Assembly (NCBI GenBank): GCA_017619585.1
Contig: JAFZSA010000011.1
Span: 124,001 to 188,000 of the forward strand
DNA: 64,000 nt
Direction of reading: 5' to 3'
Source: Bacteroidaceae bacterium
Lineage (GTDB): Bacteria > Bacteroidota > Bacteroidia > Bacteroidales > Bacteroidaceae
Under the pieces are notes generated by a model. The model did no database searches. It was not told the DNA's origin and worked only from the letters and a program-made list of their open reading frames with translations. Position 1 is the first letter of the stretch, and every line of letters begins with the position of its first letter. Below, one piece after another: positions 1 through 9,087 of this stretch. The position numbers and the translations under genes were made by a program.

Positions 1-900
1 GTAGTCAAAATGTCCGCGACGGATGTAATTACGGTATTCGGCAGGGTTGTAAACTTCTGCAATGAAGACAACAGCGGGGAAGGCTTCCTTTACCTGTGGG
101 ATTACCCACTCCCAGAACTCTACGGGCACCATCTCGGCCATATCACAACGGAAGCCGTCAATGCCCTTAGCTGCCCAGAACAGCAGTATCTGCAGCATCT
201 TATGCCAGGTGGCAGGAACAGGCGAGAAATGCCCCACTCTACCACCACAGTAATCAATGCCGTAATTCAGCTTAACGGTCTCATACCAGTCGGTACAACC
301 AGGCCATGCACTGAAGACATCATTGCCGGTTGCCTTGGCAGGAACTTCAAGGTAGGAACTGTCTGGCTTGATATTATCAAGATGCAGGGTCTCGCCTGGC
401 AGGTAATAGAAGTTGTTCTGATTGGAAAAGGACTGTGTAGTATCATCGCCAGCGCCCAGATCCTGCGTTCCGTCAGGACATACATCAGAATGATACTGAC
501 GTGCCACATGATTAGGCACAAAATCAATGATTACCTTCAGCCCTGCCTTATGGGAGCGTTTCACCAGGTTCTGAAACTCCTTCATACGGGAAGGAACCTT
601 GTCTGCCAAATCAGGATCCACATCATAGTAATCCTTGATGGCATAGGCACTGCCTGCAAGGCCCTTTACCACATCGGGATTATCAAGGCTAATCCCGTAA
701 GCCGTGTAATCTGTCTGGGTGGCATGCTCTATGATGCCAGTGTACCAGATATGAGTAGCACCAAGGCTCCGGATTTCCTCCAGAGCCTTGTGTGTAAAAT
801 CAGACATCTTTCCGCACCCGTTCTGTGCCTTTGTTCCGTTGGGAAGGCACTGGGTCTTGTCGTTACCGAAAAGACGTGTAAGTACTTGATATATTATCAT
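1..900 (-). CDS. GH13 alpha-amylase family protein (3' end outside window)
   Basis: This is the first 300 codons of a GH13 alpha-glucan hydrolase; the frame is still open at the window edge. GH13 region I is visible as DFVPNH at residues 126-131. The nucleophile is Asp253 in GIDGFRCDMAE, and the general acid is Glu282 in FIAEVY. The N-terminus (MIIYQVLTRLFG) has no signal peptide, so I infer a cytoplasmic enzyme acting on maltodextrin or glycogen. The start ATG at 900 overlaps the fabD TGA as ATGA, which suggests translational coupling in one transcript. Substrate preference cannot be read from this part. The family call is secure. Confidence 0.9.
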   Translation of the reverse strand, partial: MIIYQVLTRLFGNDKTQCLPNGTKAQNGCGKMSDFTHKALEEIRSLGATHIWYTGIIEHATQTDYTAYGISLDNPDVVKGLAGSAYAIKDYYDVDPDLADKVPSRMKEFQNLVKRSHKAGLKVIIDFVPNHVARQYHSDVCPDGTQDLGAGDDTTQSFSNQNNFYYLPGETLHLDNIKPDSSYLEVPAKATGNDVFSAWPGCTDWYETVKLNYGIDYCGGRVGHFSPVPATWHKMLQILLFWAAKGIDGFRCDMAEMVPVEFWEWVIPQVKEAFPAVVFIAEVYNPAEYRNYIRRGHFDY

Positions 901-1796
901 TCAATACCCTTAATGGTAACATCGGCATTGCCCTTGGCAATCTTGCCAATCATACCCTGAAGAGCACGACCAGGACCACACTCCATGAAGTCTGTTGCAC
1001 CTGCGGCAATCATGTTCTGAACCTCCTGAGTCCAACGGACACTGGCGGTAAGCTGGGCAATAAGGTTCTGCTTGATTTCTGCTGCATCAGTATGAGCCTT
1101 GGCATCTACATTCTGATAAACGGGGCACTTAGGAGTCTGGAACTCTGTCTTCTCAATAGCAGCCTGGAGTTCATCCTTTGCAGGCTGCATAAGGGGGCTG
1201 TGGAAGGCACCGCCTACAGGGAGAACCAAAGCACGACGTGCACCTGCCTCTGTAAGCTTCTCGCAAGCTGCGTTTACAGCCTCGATGTTACCACTGATAA
1301 CCAACTGACCGGGGCAGTTATAGTTGGCAGGAACAACCACGCCGTTACCCTGTGCAGTAACCTCGGCGCAGATATTCTCTACTACCTGATCCTCCAGACC
1401 AATGATAGCAGCCATTGTACTGGGAGCAGCCTCGCAAGCCTTCTGCATAGCCAAGGCACGAGCGTGAACCAACTTCAGGGCATCCTCGAACTTGAGGGCA
1501 CCTGCAGCTGCCAATGCACTGAACTCGCCAAGGCTGTGACCGCCTACCATATCAGGATTGAACTCATCACCCATACAGATGGCGTTGATAACACTGTGCA
1601 GGAATACGGCAGGCTGTGTAACCTTGGTCTGCTTCAATTCCTCTGCAGTGCCTTCAAACATAATATCGGTAATGCGGAAGCCTAAGATCTCATTAGCCTT
1701 CTCGAAAAGTTCCTTTGCTGTCTCATTGTTTTCGTACAGGTCTTTACCCATACCACTGTACTGTGCTCCCTGACCGGGAAAAACAAATGCTTTCAT
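897..1796 (-). CDS. fabD: Malonyl-CoA:ACP transacylase FabD
   Basis: FabD transfers malonyl groups from CoA to acyl carrier protein to supply type II fatty acid synthesis in the cytoplasm. The 299-residue product starts MKAFVFPGQGAQYSGMG, the usual FabD opening, and holds the nucleophile Ser88 in GGHSLGE. A catalytic His lies in GGAFHSPLM. The open frame extends 28 codons upstream, but that stretch contains the promoter, so I chose the ATG at 1796. It is the first gene of a two-gene unit and overlaps the downstream amylase by 4 bp. Length is typical for the family. Confidence 0.95.
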   Translation of the reverse strand: MKAFVFPGQGAQYSGMGKDLYENNETAKELFEKANEILGFRITDIMFEGTAEELKQTKVTQPAVFLHSVINAICMGDEFNPDMVGGHSLGEFSALAAAGALKFEDALKLVHARALAMQKACEAAPSTMAAIIGLEDQVVENICAEVTAQGNGVVVPANYNCPGQLVISGNIEAVNAACEKLTEAGARRALVLPVGGAFHSPLMQPAKDELQAAIEKTEFQTPKCPVYQNVDAKAHTDAAEIKQNLIAQLTASVRWTQEVQNMIAAGATDFMECGPGRALQGMIGKIAKGNADVTIKGIE

Positions 1797-1840
1797 ATCT
1801 TTTATTATTCTATTAATAATAACTTTATCTCTTTTGGGCG

Positions 1841-1872
1841 CAAAATTACTGCTTTTTGTATAATTATGCAAA
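1841..1872 (-). promoter_or_regulatory. Bacteroidetes-type promoter for fabD-amylase
   Basis: On the minus strand, TTTG (1869-1872) is followed after 20 bp by TAATTTTG (1841-1848), matching the Bacteroidetes -33/-7 consensus. It starts right at the GH92 stop codon and lies about 45 bp ahead of the fabD ATG. Confidence 0.8.
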
Positions 1873-4197
1873 TTAATCACTCAGAGAATAGGGCTTACCC
1901 GTCTTAACGCCTCTGCTCTTGTTGGGAGTAGATGCCATCTGGAACTCGAGCTTACCACCTGCAAGAATATCGGCATGAGTGATGTAAAGCTTATCGTATG
2001 CCTTTCCGTTCAGTTTGACTGACTTCACATAGCGGTTCTTATCGCTGACGCCAGGAGCCACAACCTCGAATATCTTGCCATTAGGCAAAGATACCTTGCA
2101 GTAAGGAATGTAGGGAGCACCCAGGACATACTGGTCTGTACCAGGACAAACAGGATAGAAGCCCATAGCCGAGAAGATGTACCAAGCAGACATCTGACCA
2201 CAGTCATCGTTTCCATGCAGACCGTCTATGTTATTCACATACATACGGTTCATAATCTCACGCAGCCAGTACTGAGACTTCCAAGGCTGAGAAGTCCAGG
2301 CATACAGATAAGGAACATGGTGACTGGGCTCATTGCCATGAACATAACCACCAAGGAGGCATTCCTCCTCAATATCCTCGTTATCCTCGTAATACTTCTT
2401 GTCCAGAGGATGAGCAAACAAATCGTCCAGTGCAGCCACAAACTTCTTGTCACCACCAAAGCAGGCTATCATACCCTTTACATCATGGGGAACGTGGAAG
2501 GAGTAGTTGGCGCTGTTACCCTCGATGAAACCCTCGCCATAGGTCTGCAGAGGAGAGAAATCCTTTTTCCAGCTGCCATCTTTGTAACGTGGACAAGCCA
2601 GACCAATAGCAGGATTGAAGACATTACGATAGTTGAGGGCACGCTGCTTGTAAGTCTCGGCCATCTCCTTGTCTCCTGCATCCAAAGCTGCCTGATAGAT
2701 AGTCCAGTCGTCATAGGCATACTCCAAAGTATTGCTGGCACTGGTACCGCAACGGTCATAAGGCACATAACCATACTTCATGTAATCTGTAAGGCCCTCC
2801 ATCCAATCAGATGTAGAGGTTGCCTTCATAGCCTCCAACATAGCCTTCTTATCCTTAACGCCTAACTTCTTTGCCACATCAGAGAGAACAGAAACAGCGT
2901 GGTAACCACTCATACACCAACCCTCGTTGGCCATCAGGTACCAAATGGGCAGCAAATGCAAGGCACTCTGCTGCTGGATGGCAATCATGCTCTGTGCCAT
3001 ATCAGCACCCTGCTTAGGTTTGAGCAGGTTGAGCAAGGGATGCTCTGCCCTGTAGGTATCCCAAAGAGAGAATACGGTATAATTGGTGAAACCGTCTGCC
3101 TTGTGAATCTCCATATCATTACCACGATACTGGCCATCTACGTCCATATAGACAGAAGGGTTGATCATAGTGTGATACATAGAGGTATAGAAAAGAGTCT
3201 TCTGATCCTCCGTTCCCTGGATATCTACAGTACGAAGTTCCTTCTCCCACTTGCTGGCTGTCTCCTGGCGAATCTGGTCGAAGGTCTTACCCTTTGTCTC
3301 AGCCTCCAAGTTAGCCAGGGCACCACTCATACTGACAGGTGAGAGAGCCACCTTGACAGTAAGTTTCTTGCTGGCGGGCAGCTTGAACTTGAAATAGCTT
3401 ACAATCTCCTTGCCTGCCATGTCGGGGAAGTTATGCTGGATATCCATCTTACGCCAGAAACCAGTGTACAGCATGCGCTGCTTGTTGTTATAACCGTACT
3501 GACTGATAGGCTCTGACAACTTAATGGCAAAGTACGTATAGTTCTGACGGGCCCAGCCACAGGTAATGCGGTAGCCAACCAGTGTTGTCTCATCCACAAC
3601 ACGCAGGTAGCTCCAGAGTGTCTTGCCTTCATAATTGTAGATACCACTGCCAAGGTCCAGAATAAACTGACCCTCCGTCTCGGGGAAGGTATACTGATGA
3701 ATACCCACACGCTGGGTAGCGGTAAGCTGAGCCAGCACATTATAGTCGTCCAACTTCACCTCGTAATAACCGGCTGTACACTTCTCTGTATCATGAGAGA
3801 AACGTGAACGGTAACCGCCATCAGGATTCTCGGCAGTGCCAGGGTTGGTACGTATCTTACCTGTTGTAGGCATAATCAGGATATCGCCCAAATCAGAATG
3901 GCCTGTACCACTGAGGTGAGTGTGGCTGAAGCCGACTATCGTCTTGTCGCGATGCTGATAACCGGCACAATACTCATAGACTTTTCCCTGATAATGTCCG
4001 TCCACATTATGGGGGACGGTATCTGTTTCAGGACTTAACTGAACGATGCCGAAAGGTGAGCAGGCACCAGGGAAGGTATGTCCCATACCGTTGGTTCCGA
4101 TGATGGGGTTAACATATTCCAGAACTGATTTCTGGGCATTTGCCTGCAATGCCATCAGCAAAAGGGGAAATGCAATGTAACGTGAAAAGAATTTCAT
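1873..4197 (-). CDS. Secreted GH92 alpha-mannosidase
   Basis: This is a calcium-dependent exo-alpha-mannosidase of family GH92, which releases mannose from N-glycans or yeast mannan. The 774-residue protein has a signal peptide (about residues 1-21, ending ANA) and opens with the family's NPIIGTNGMGHTFPGACSPFG stretch, split here as NPIIGTNG and HTFPGACSPFG. The catalytic acid motif GNEPSHH includes Glu623, and the base region GNDDCGQ lies near Asp664-665. The length is usual for the family. Linkage specificity (alpha-1,2 is the most common) cannot be decided from sequence. No SusC/SusD pair lies next to it, so it is not in an obvious PUL. It follows HU after a terminator. Confidence 0.93.
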   Translation of the reverse strand: MKFFSRYIAFPLLLMALQANAQKSVLEYVNPIIGTNGMGHTFPGACSPFGIVQLSPETDTVPHNVDGHYQGKVYEYCAGYQHRDKTIVGFSHTHLSGTGHSDLGDILIMPTTGKIRTNPGTAENPDGGYRSRFSHDTEKCTAGYYEVKLDDYNVLAQLTATQRVGIHQYTFPETEGQFILDLGSGIYNYEGKTLWSYLRVVDETTLVGYRITCGWARQNYTYFAIKLSEPISQYGYNNKQRMLYTGFWRKMDIQHNFPDMAGKEIVSYFKFKLPASKKLTVKVALSPVSMSGALANLEAETKGKTFDQIRQETASKWEKELRTVDIQGTEDQKTLFYTSMYHTMINPSVYMDVDGQYRGNDMEIHKADGFTNYTVFSLWDTYRAEHPLLNLLKPKQGADMAQSMIAIQQQSALHLLPIWYLMANEGWCMSGYHAVSVLSDVAKKLGVKDKKAMLEAMKATSTSDWMEGLTDYMKYGYVPYDRCGTSASNTLEYAYDDWTIYQAALDAGDKEMAETYKQRALNYRNVFNPAIGLACPRYKDGSWKKDFSPLQTYGEGFIEGNSANYSFHVPHDVKGMIACFGGDKKFVAALDDLFAHPLDKKYYEDNEDIEEECLLGGYVHGNEPSHHVPYLYAWTSQPWKSQYWLREIMNRMYVNNIDGLHGNDDCGQMSAWYIFSAMGFYPVCPGTDQYVLGAPYIPYCKVSLPNGKIFEVVAPGVSDKNRYVKSVKLNGKAYDKLYITHADILAGGKLEFQMASTPNKSRGVKTGKPYSLSD

Positions 4198-4214
4198 ATT
4201 CAGATATTATGTAT

Positions 4215-4262
4215 TAAACAGAAAGACGGGGAGCAAAAGCCTGAAGGCCCCACTTCCCCGTC
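4215..4262 (-). terminator. Intrinsic terminator after HU gene
   Basis: GACGGGG (4225-4231) pairs with CCCCGTC (4256-4262). Reading the minus strand, the hairpin is followed by a T-rich stretch (TTTCTGTTT). It sits between the HU stop codon and the GH92 start. Confidence 0.75.
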
Positions 4263-4289
4263 AACTTGTATATTACTTACCAAATAAAT

Positions 4290-4571
4290 TTACTTAGATG
4301 CTGCAACATTGTCCATAAACTCCTTGCAAGGCTTGAAGTAAGGAATATCATGAGCCTCAATAACAAGGGTTGTATTCTTAGAGATGTTACGGGCAGTCTT
4401 CTGAGCACGATGCTTCAGAGTCCAAGTTCCCCAGCCACGGATATAAACGTTCTCTTTCTCCACCAAAGCCTGCTTGATAGTATCTACGATACCCTCAACG
4501 GCCGCCAACACAGTAAGCTGGTCAATACCAGTCTTCTGTGACACAATCTTTACTAATTCAATCTTGGTCAT
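4290..4571 (-). CDS. HU-type DNA-binding protein
   Basis: This small nucleoid protein bends and packages DNA. It has 93 residues starting MTKIELVKIVSQKTG and ends in FMDNVAASK. The HU/IHF beta-arm region is recognisable (VYIRGWGTWTLKHRAQKTARN, here quoted in part as IRGWGTW and KTARN), and the canonical GFGxF is GWGTW. The frame extends 19 codons upstream, but that segment is AT-rich leader, and the promoter lies 55-85 bp before the chosen ATG. It is a single-gene unit with its own promoter and terminator. HU or IHF-like paralogue cannot be decided. Confidence 0.92.
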   Translation of the reverse strand: MTKIELVKIVSQKTGIDQLTVLAAVEGIVDTIKQALVEKENVYIRGWGTWTLKHRAQKTARNISKNTTLVIEAHDIPYFKPCKEFMDNVAASK

Positions 4572-4625
4572 TTTTATATTTCTTTTTTTATTATTATTGT
4601 CTGATGTGTGTCTTGAAAACGACCA

Positions 4626-4656
4626 CAAAGTTACACAAAGATTTCACTTCCCCAAA
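4626..4656 (-). promoter_or_regulatory. Promoter for HU gene
   Basis: TTTG (4653-4656), a 19-bp spacer and TAACTTTG (4626-4633) on the minus strand give an exact consensus match. The leader to the HU start is about 50 nt and A/T rich. Confidence 0.82.
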
Positions 4657-4801
4657 ATTTAGACCTCATATTTTTGTGGAAAATAATGATTTTCTTCTAC
4701 TTACGACATGAAAGTCATAAGGATTCATTTTCAGCATCAACAAAAAGGATGTTTTCGCTGATGATAAAAATGAGCTTTTTATTCCGAAAGAAACATGTTT
4801 T

Positions 4802-5923
4802 TTACAAGCGCTCGTAGCCCCATGCATCAAGGATGTCACCCCAGGCTTCATTAACCATCCTGACAGTGCGAGGGTCGTACTGATACTGATTCTTCTTGTA
4901 GCCTTTCTTCCTACCAATATAAGCCTCAATAGCAGGACGAGCCTCATCCCATCCGGGAATGTTCAGTTCACGATATATGCGTTCCGTAATCTCAAGGGCA
5001 TTGTTCTCGAATTCCTCAAACTTTACCTCGAACAGATTACCTTCAGGGATGTACTTCTTCTGTTCCTGATAGGCCTCATACAGTTCTTTATAACCATAAA
5101 GGATATTCTGCTCCATCTCTTCCAACGGAATGGTATTCAGCTGCAAGGGGGCAATGGTCTGGGTAAAGAAGGAACGGCTGCTCTCGAATACCGTATAAGG
5201 GTCACGAATAAGGTAAATGAACTTGGCATTGGGAAACATCTCCACCAATGTCTTCACCTTGCCTGTATGCGGTGGATTCTTGCTAAGGTACTGCGCATCC
5301 TTGACCTCACGTCGTGAATTCCACATACTTACCTTTACTATCTTCATGAACTTGTCCTTGAAGTCGGCAATTTCCTCCTCCGTTGCCTTCTTCATGGTCA
5401 GGAAACGGTCGCAATACTCACGCATGCCCTGTGGAAAGAACCAGAAAAGATAAAAAGAAACAGGACAGGTGTTCTGCAGAGCGAATTCCTCTTCCTGAGG
5501 CAGGTCGGGGCTGAGCTCCATCTTGTCAGTAGGACGATGGCTGGGCATCAGCACCTTCATAATCGGCTTCAGCAGCCATTGCATGGACATCATATGATGC
5601 GGGAAGACCGTCTGGTATGTTGTGGTGTATCCGAATCGAGGGTCCTGGGCAAAGATATTATGGACAAATGTCGTCCCGCTTCGCCAATGACCCAGAATAA
5701 ACAGGGGATCATGCAGCAAAGGTTCGTTTGCCAACTGTTTCTTGTATTTCCGTTCCTGCAAGGGGACAAACAGGCTCAGCAAACGGCATATACATTTGGT
5801 AAGGATGTATTTTACACGTTTCTCTGGTGCAACATAACGTCCCTTGGTTACAGCCTTGAAGGTCTTCCAGTCAGCACCTACCAATGTATTAACTGGCAAG
5901 TCGGAAAAATTAATCAAGCCCAT
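4802..5923 (-). CDS. PAPS-dependent sulfotransferase
   Basis: The 373-residue protein should transfer a sulfonate group from PAPS to an acceptor. The 5'-phosphosulfate loop GHWRSGTTFVHN is at residues 79-90. The 3'-phosphate site FIYLIRDPYTVFESSRS follows at 235-251, with Arg240 and Ser248/249. No signal peptide is seen, although a short basic/hydrophobic stretch at 35-55 could touch the membrane. It is the last gene of a five-gene operon that makes PAPS, so the operon probably exists to feed this enzyme. The same gene order is published for the steroid-sulfonating cluster of B. thetaiotaomicron (BT0416 region). The acceptor here is unknown: sterol, bile acid, lipid and glycan are all possible. 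Confidence 0.88.
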   Translation of the reverse strand: MGLINFSDLPVNTLVGADWKTFKAVTKGRYVAPEKRVKYILTKCICRLLSLFVPLQERKYKKQLANEPLLHDPLFILGHWRSGTTFVHNIFAQDPRFGYTTTYQTVFPHHMMSMQWLLKPIMKVLMPSHRPTDKMELSPDLPQEEEFALQNTCPVSFYLFWFFPQGMREYCDRFLTMKKATEEEIADFKDKFMKIVKVSMWNSRREVKDAQYLSKNPPHTGKVKTLVEMFPNAKFIYLIRDPYTVFESSRSFFTQTIAPLQLNTIPLEEMEQNILYGYKELYEAYQEQKKYIPEGNLFEVKFEEFENNALEITERIYRELNIPGWDEARPAIEAYIGRKKGYKKNQYQYDPRTVRMVNEAWGDILDAWGYERL

Positions 5924-5966
5924 GCTTATTTACGATTTGACTGTTTACTATTTACGATATGGCCTT

Positions 5967-7457
5967 TCACTTTACAACCTTAATCTCCAATCCTTGTCGG
6001 CTAAGTTCCTTTACAGCCTTTTCTATTGCCTCATAGCACTCCTCTCCTATTCCCAGTTTCTTCAGGTCCAAGGTAGGAACGTCAGCCTTGTTGATATCCT
6101 CCATCTCGAGAGGACGGATAATCATACCCACTGCCGAAGTGTTGTTGGTAATGGGGTCTATAAGGATAAAGGCACCTGTAGCCTTGTTCTGCTTGTAGGC
6201 ATCAAAGAAAAGTGTCTTAGCCGTGGTGATACGTACACAACCTATCTCGTTCAGTTTGAAGTCCTCGCCAGGTAATTGCTCCATAGTATTTACATCAACA
6301 CAGTAGAGCACCTCATCTATTGTTACACGGGTTGTGTTTGTATTGTGTTTCAGGAAGAACTGCTTGCCACGATTCATGGGTTCCTCGTCCATCCACACCA
6401 ACATTGTCTGGAAGTAGCGGCCAATGTTAGGCAGGTTGTCAGGATGCACTATCATCTCTCCACGGCTGATATCTATCTCGTCCTCCAAAGTAATGCAGAT
6501 ACACTGGGGACAAAAGGCAACCCCTTCTGAACCTCCCCGAGGGGAGGCTTTCTTTTTCTCCCCCTCGGGGGAGTTAGAGAGGGGTTGTTGGTTTGGTCCG
6601 TAGATGCCCTTTACCCTACTCTTCTTCATACTAGGCAAAGCCATCACTTCATCGCCCTTATGGATAACACCACTGGCGACTTTTCCACAGAAGCCACGGA
6701 AATCACGATTCGGACGAAGAACATACTGGACGGGGAAACGGAAGTCATCCATGTTGCGGTCACGATCTATGGGCACTGTTTCCAGGAACTGAAGCAAAGA
6801 AGTTCCTTCAAACCATGGAGTACGGTCGCTCTTCTCCACCACATTGTCGCCTTCAAGAGCCGACAAGGGGAAGCACGTAACATCCTCAATGCCCAACTGG
6901 TTGGTCAGCGTCAGATACTCGTTCTTAATCTTAGTAAAGACCTCCTCAGAGAAATCCACCAAGTCCATCTTGTTAACAGCCAGCACAATATGCTTGATGC
7001 CGAGCAAAGAAACCAGGAACGTATGTCTACGTGTCTGGGTAATGATTCCTGTACGGGCATCCACCAAAATGATAGCCAGGTTAGCCGTGCTGCCACCTGT
7101 AATCATATTACGGGTGTATTGCTCGTGTCCAGGGGTATCGGCAATGATGAACTTACGCTGGTTGGTAGAGAAATAACGGTAGGCTACATCTATGGTAATA
7201 CCTTCCTCTCGCTCTGCCTTCAAGCCATCCAGCAACAAGGCATAATCTATCTGACCTGCTCCGGCATTACCCACACGCTTGGAGTCACGCTCCAGAGCCT
7301 GCAGTTGGTCTTCATACAATTTCTTGCTATCGAAAAGCAGTCGGCCTATGAGGGTTGACTTTCCGTCATCAACAGAACCTGCCGTTAAAAGCCTGAGCAA
7401 ATCCTTTTTCTCATCTGCATCAAGGTAAGCCCTTATATCTAATTTCTTGTCTTCCAC
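5967..7457 (-). CDS. cysN: Sulfate adenylyltransferase subunit 1 (CysN), with repeat-derived insertion
   Basis: CysN is the GTPase subunit of ATP sulfurylase; with CysD it makes adenosine 5'-phosphosulfate. Seen in order are the P-loop GSVDDGKST (27-35), switch motif [20 protein letters not shown] for guanine recognition, and EF-Tu-like beta-barrel domains. No APS kinase domain is fused; cysC is separate. Residues about 291-313 ([19 protein letters not shown] and neighbours) are not family-like. They are encoded by a 68-bp imperfect palindrome, and the frame is kept across it. Family sequence resumes at [15 protein letters not shown]. Whether the enzyme is fully active with this loop is unknown. 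Confidence 0.93.
   Translation of the reverse strand: MEDKKLDIRAYLDADEKKDLLRLLTAGSVDDGKSTLIGRLLFDSKKLYEDQLQALERDSKRVGNAGAGQIDYALLLDGLKAEREEGITIDVAYRYFSTNQRKFIIADTPGHEQYTRNMITGGSTANLAIILVDARTGIITQTRRHTFLVSLLGIKHIVLAVNKMDLVDFSEEVFTKIKNEYLTLTNQLGIEDVTCFPLSALEGDNVVEKSDRTPWFEGTSLLQFLETVPIDRDRNMDDFRFPVQYVLRPNRDFRGFCGKVASGVIHKGDEVMALPSMKKSRVKGIYGPNQQPLSNSPEGEKKKASPRGGSEGVAFCPQCICITLEDEIDISRGEMIVHPDNLPNIGRYFQTMLVWMDEEPMNRGKQFFLKHNTNTTRVTIDEVLYCVDVNTMEQLPGEDFKLNEIGCVRITTAKTLFFDAYKQNKATGAFILIDPITNNTSAVGMIIRPLEMEDINKADVPTLDLKKLGIGEECYEAIEKAVKELSRQGLEIKVVK
6519..6586. repeat. Imperfect palindromic element inside cysN
   Basis: The outer arms AACCCC and GGGGTT enclose two GC hairpins, CCTCCCCGAGGGGAGG and CTCCCCCTCGGGGGAG, separated by an A/T-rich stretch. 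The whole folds as one long inverted repeat. It replaces part of the conserved second domain of CysN without breaking the frame. A related half-element occurs at about 45842-45877, at the end of another gene. Confidence 0.8.
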
Positions 7458-7487
7458 GTTGTTTTCGTTTATTTCGTTATTTCGTTT

Positions 7488-7549
7488 GGCCGCCTTTTCG
7501 TTATTACGACATTACGTTATAACGTTATTACGACACATTTAGGGCGGCC
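7488..7549 (-). repeat. 62-bp GGCCGCC-armed palindromic element upstream of cysN
   Basis: Perfect 7-bp arms (GGCCGCC at 7488-7494, GGCGGCC at 7543-7549) flank an A/T-rich core with ACGTTATAACGTTAT. A second 62-bp copy lies at 35104-35165 in the same orientation relative to its downstream gene. It fills most of the 93-bp gap between cysD and cysN; the rest is repeats of the AACGAAAT type. Confidence 0.8.
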
Positions 7550-7550
7550 A

Positions 7551-8459
7551 TTAAAAATACCCCTCTCTCTTCTTCTGCTCCATACTGGCTTCCTGGTCGA
7601 AGTCTATGACACGGGTGGTACGCTCACTCTTTGTGGTAGTCATCATCTCCTCCACTATCTCTTCTATTGTAGTGGCATTTGACTCCACAGCGCCTGTCAG
7701 CGGCCAGCAGCCCAAGGTACGGAATCTGACCATACGGTTATGTATCTTTGGCACCAGTTCCTTGGGCAGACGATCATCATCAGCCATGATAATGTTGCCG
7801 TCTATCTCTACGCAAGGACGCTCCTTGGCATAGTATAGCGGCACTATGGGGATGTTCTCCAGACGGATATACTGCCAGATATCCAGTTCTGTCCAGTTGC
7901 TCAGCGGAAAGACACGAATACTCTCGCCCTTGTGAACACGGCTGTTATAGATATCCCACAGTTCAGGACGCTGGTTCTTAGGGTCCCACTGATTAAACTG
8001 GTCACGGAAGCTGAAGATACGTTCCTTGGCCCTGCTCTTCTCCTCGTCCCTACGGGCACCTCCGAAGGCTGCATCAAACTTATATTTATTCAGGGCATCC
8101 AGCAGTGCCTTAGTCTTCATCAGGTCTGTATGAACCTTACTTCCATGTGTAAAAGGTCCTACGCCTGCATTGAACGCCTCCATATTGCTTTCCACAATCA
8201 GATTCCATCCATGTTCCTTGGCATACTGATCACGAAACTCTATCATCTCGCGAAACTTCCATTTCGAGTCGATATGCATCAAGGGGAAAGGCACCTTGCC
8301 AGGCGCAAAGGCTTTCTCGGCAAGACGTACCATCACGCTGGAATCCTTACCTATACTATACAACATTACAGGATTCTGGAACTCGGCAGCCACCTCACGA
8401 ATGATGTGAATGCTCTCTGCTTCCAGTTCCTGCAAATGCGACAGACTGTATTCTTCCAT
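7551..8459 (-). CDS. cysD: Sulfate adenylyltransferase subunit 2 (CysD)
   Basis: CysD is the catalytic PP-loop subunit of ATP sulfurylase and forms APS from ATP and sulfate. The 302 residues match the family's usual length. The PP-loop SIGKDSS is at 35-41, and [16 protein letters not shown] and the terminal WPLTGAVES and GYF signatures are present. The gene starts 13 bp after cysC and is followed by a 93-bp repeat-filled gap before cysN, so the pair is still likely cotranscribed. No assimilatory genes (cysH, cysIJ) are in the window, which favours PAPS for sulfonation over cysteine synthesis. Confidence 0.96.
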   Translation of the reverse strand: MEEYSLSHLQELEAESIHIIREVAAEFQNPVMLYSIGKDSSVMVRLAEKAFAPGKVPFPLMHIDSKWKFREMIEFRDQYAKEHGWNLIVESNMEAFNAGVGPFTHGSKVHTDLMKTKALLDALNKYKFDAAFGGARRDEEKSRAKERIFSFRDQFNQWDPKNQRPELWDIYNSRVHKGESIRVFPLSNWTELDIWQYIRLENIPIVPLYYAKERPCVEIDGNIIMADDDRLPKELVPKIHNRMVRFRTLGCWPLTGAVESNATTIEEIVEEMMTTTKSERTTRVIDFDQEASMEQKKREGYF

Positions 8460-8472
8460 ATCTATATTTGTT

Positions 8473-9072
8473 TTATTTCCATTCTGAACAAGAGGCCACC
8501 ATATCTACCACCCTCCTTACAGACTCCTCCAGAGAAAGGCAACTGGTATCAACCTCTAATGTAGGATTCTCTGGAATCTCGAAGGGGGCTGATATACCAG
8601 TGAAGTCCTTCACTTCTCCCTTTCGGGCCCTTGCATAAAGTCCCTTTACATCACGACGTTCACATTCCGCCAAAGGAGTAGAAACGTAAACCTCCTTGAA
8701 GTCCTGCTCGCCTATAATATCCCTTGCTAAACGTCGCACATCATTAGTGGGACTGACAAAGCAGGCCAGTGTAACAACACCTGTCTGAACAAAGAGTTTC
8801 CCTATTTCTGCTATACGGCGGATATTCTCCCTCCTATCCTCTGCCGAGAAACCCAGATTGCTATTGATGCCGGCACGGATATTGTCGCCGTCCAGAATCC
8901 TGCAGAGTATGCCACGCTTGTGCAACTCACGTTCCACGCCCATAGCTATGGTACTCTTGCCACTTCCGCTCAGGCCTGTGAACCAAACCATCAAACCACG
9001 CTGACAAAGCATAGCCTCCTTGTCGGCACGGGACATCATCTGTTCGTATATGGGATATATGTTTTCTGCCAT
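8473..9072 (-). CDS. cysC: Adenylylsulfate kinase (CysC)
   Basis: CysC phosphorylates APS to PAPS, the universal sulfonate donor. The protein has 199 residues. The Walker A motif GLSGSGKST is at 33-41, followed by the APS-binding [10 protein letters not shown] stretch and the family's [13 protein letters not shown]. The [18 protein letters not shown] lid segment is also intact. It is a stand-alone kinase rather than a CysN fusion. It sits between the SLC13 transporter (15 bp gap) and cysD (13 bp gap), as expected for a PAPS-producing operon. Confidence 0.96.
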   Translation of the reverse strand: MAENIYPIYEQMMSRADKEAMLCQRGLMVWFTGLSGSGKSTIAMGVERELHKRGILCRILDGDNIRAGINSNLGFSAEDRRENIRRIAEIGKLFVQTGVVTLACFVSPTNDVRRLARDIIGEQDFKEVYVSTPLAECERRDVKGLYARARKGEVKDFTGISAPFEIPENPTLEVDTSCLSLEESVRRVVDMVASCSEWK

Positions 9073-9087
9073 GATGCTAAGTCTTGT

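Noticed and set aside
10..960. Plus-strand frame of 316 codons
   Set aside because: It is a shadow of the GH13 amylase and fabD end on the minus strand, which have clear family motifs.
6585..7358. Plus-strand frame of 257 codons opposite cysN
   Set aside because: Shadow of cysN, whose GTPase motifs are unambiguous.
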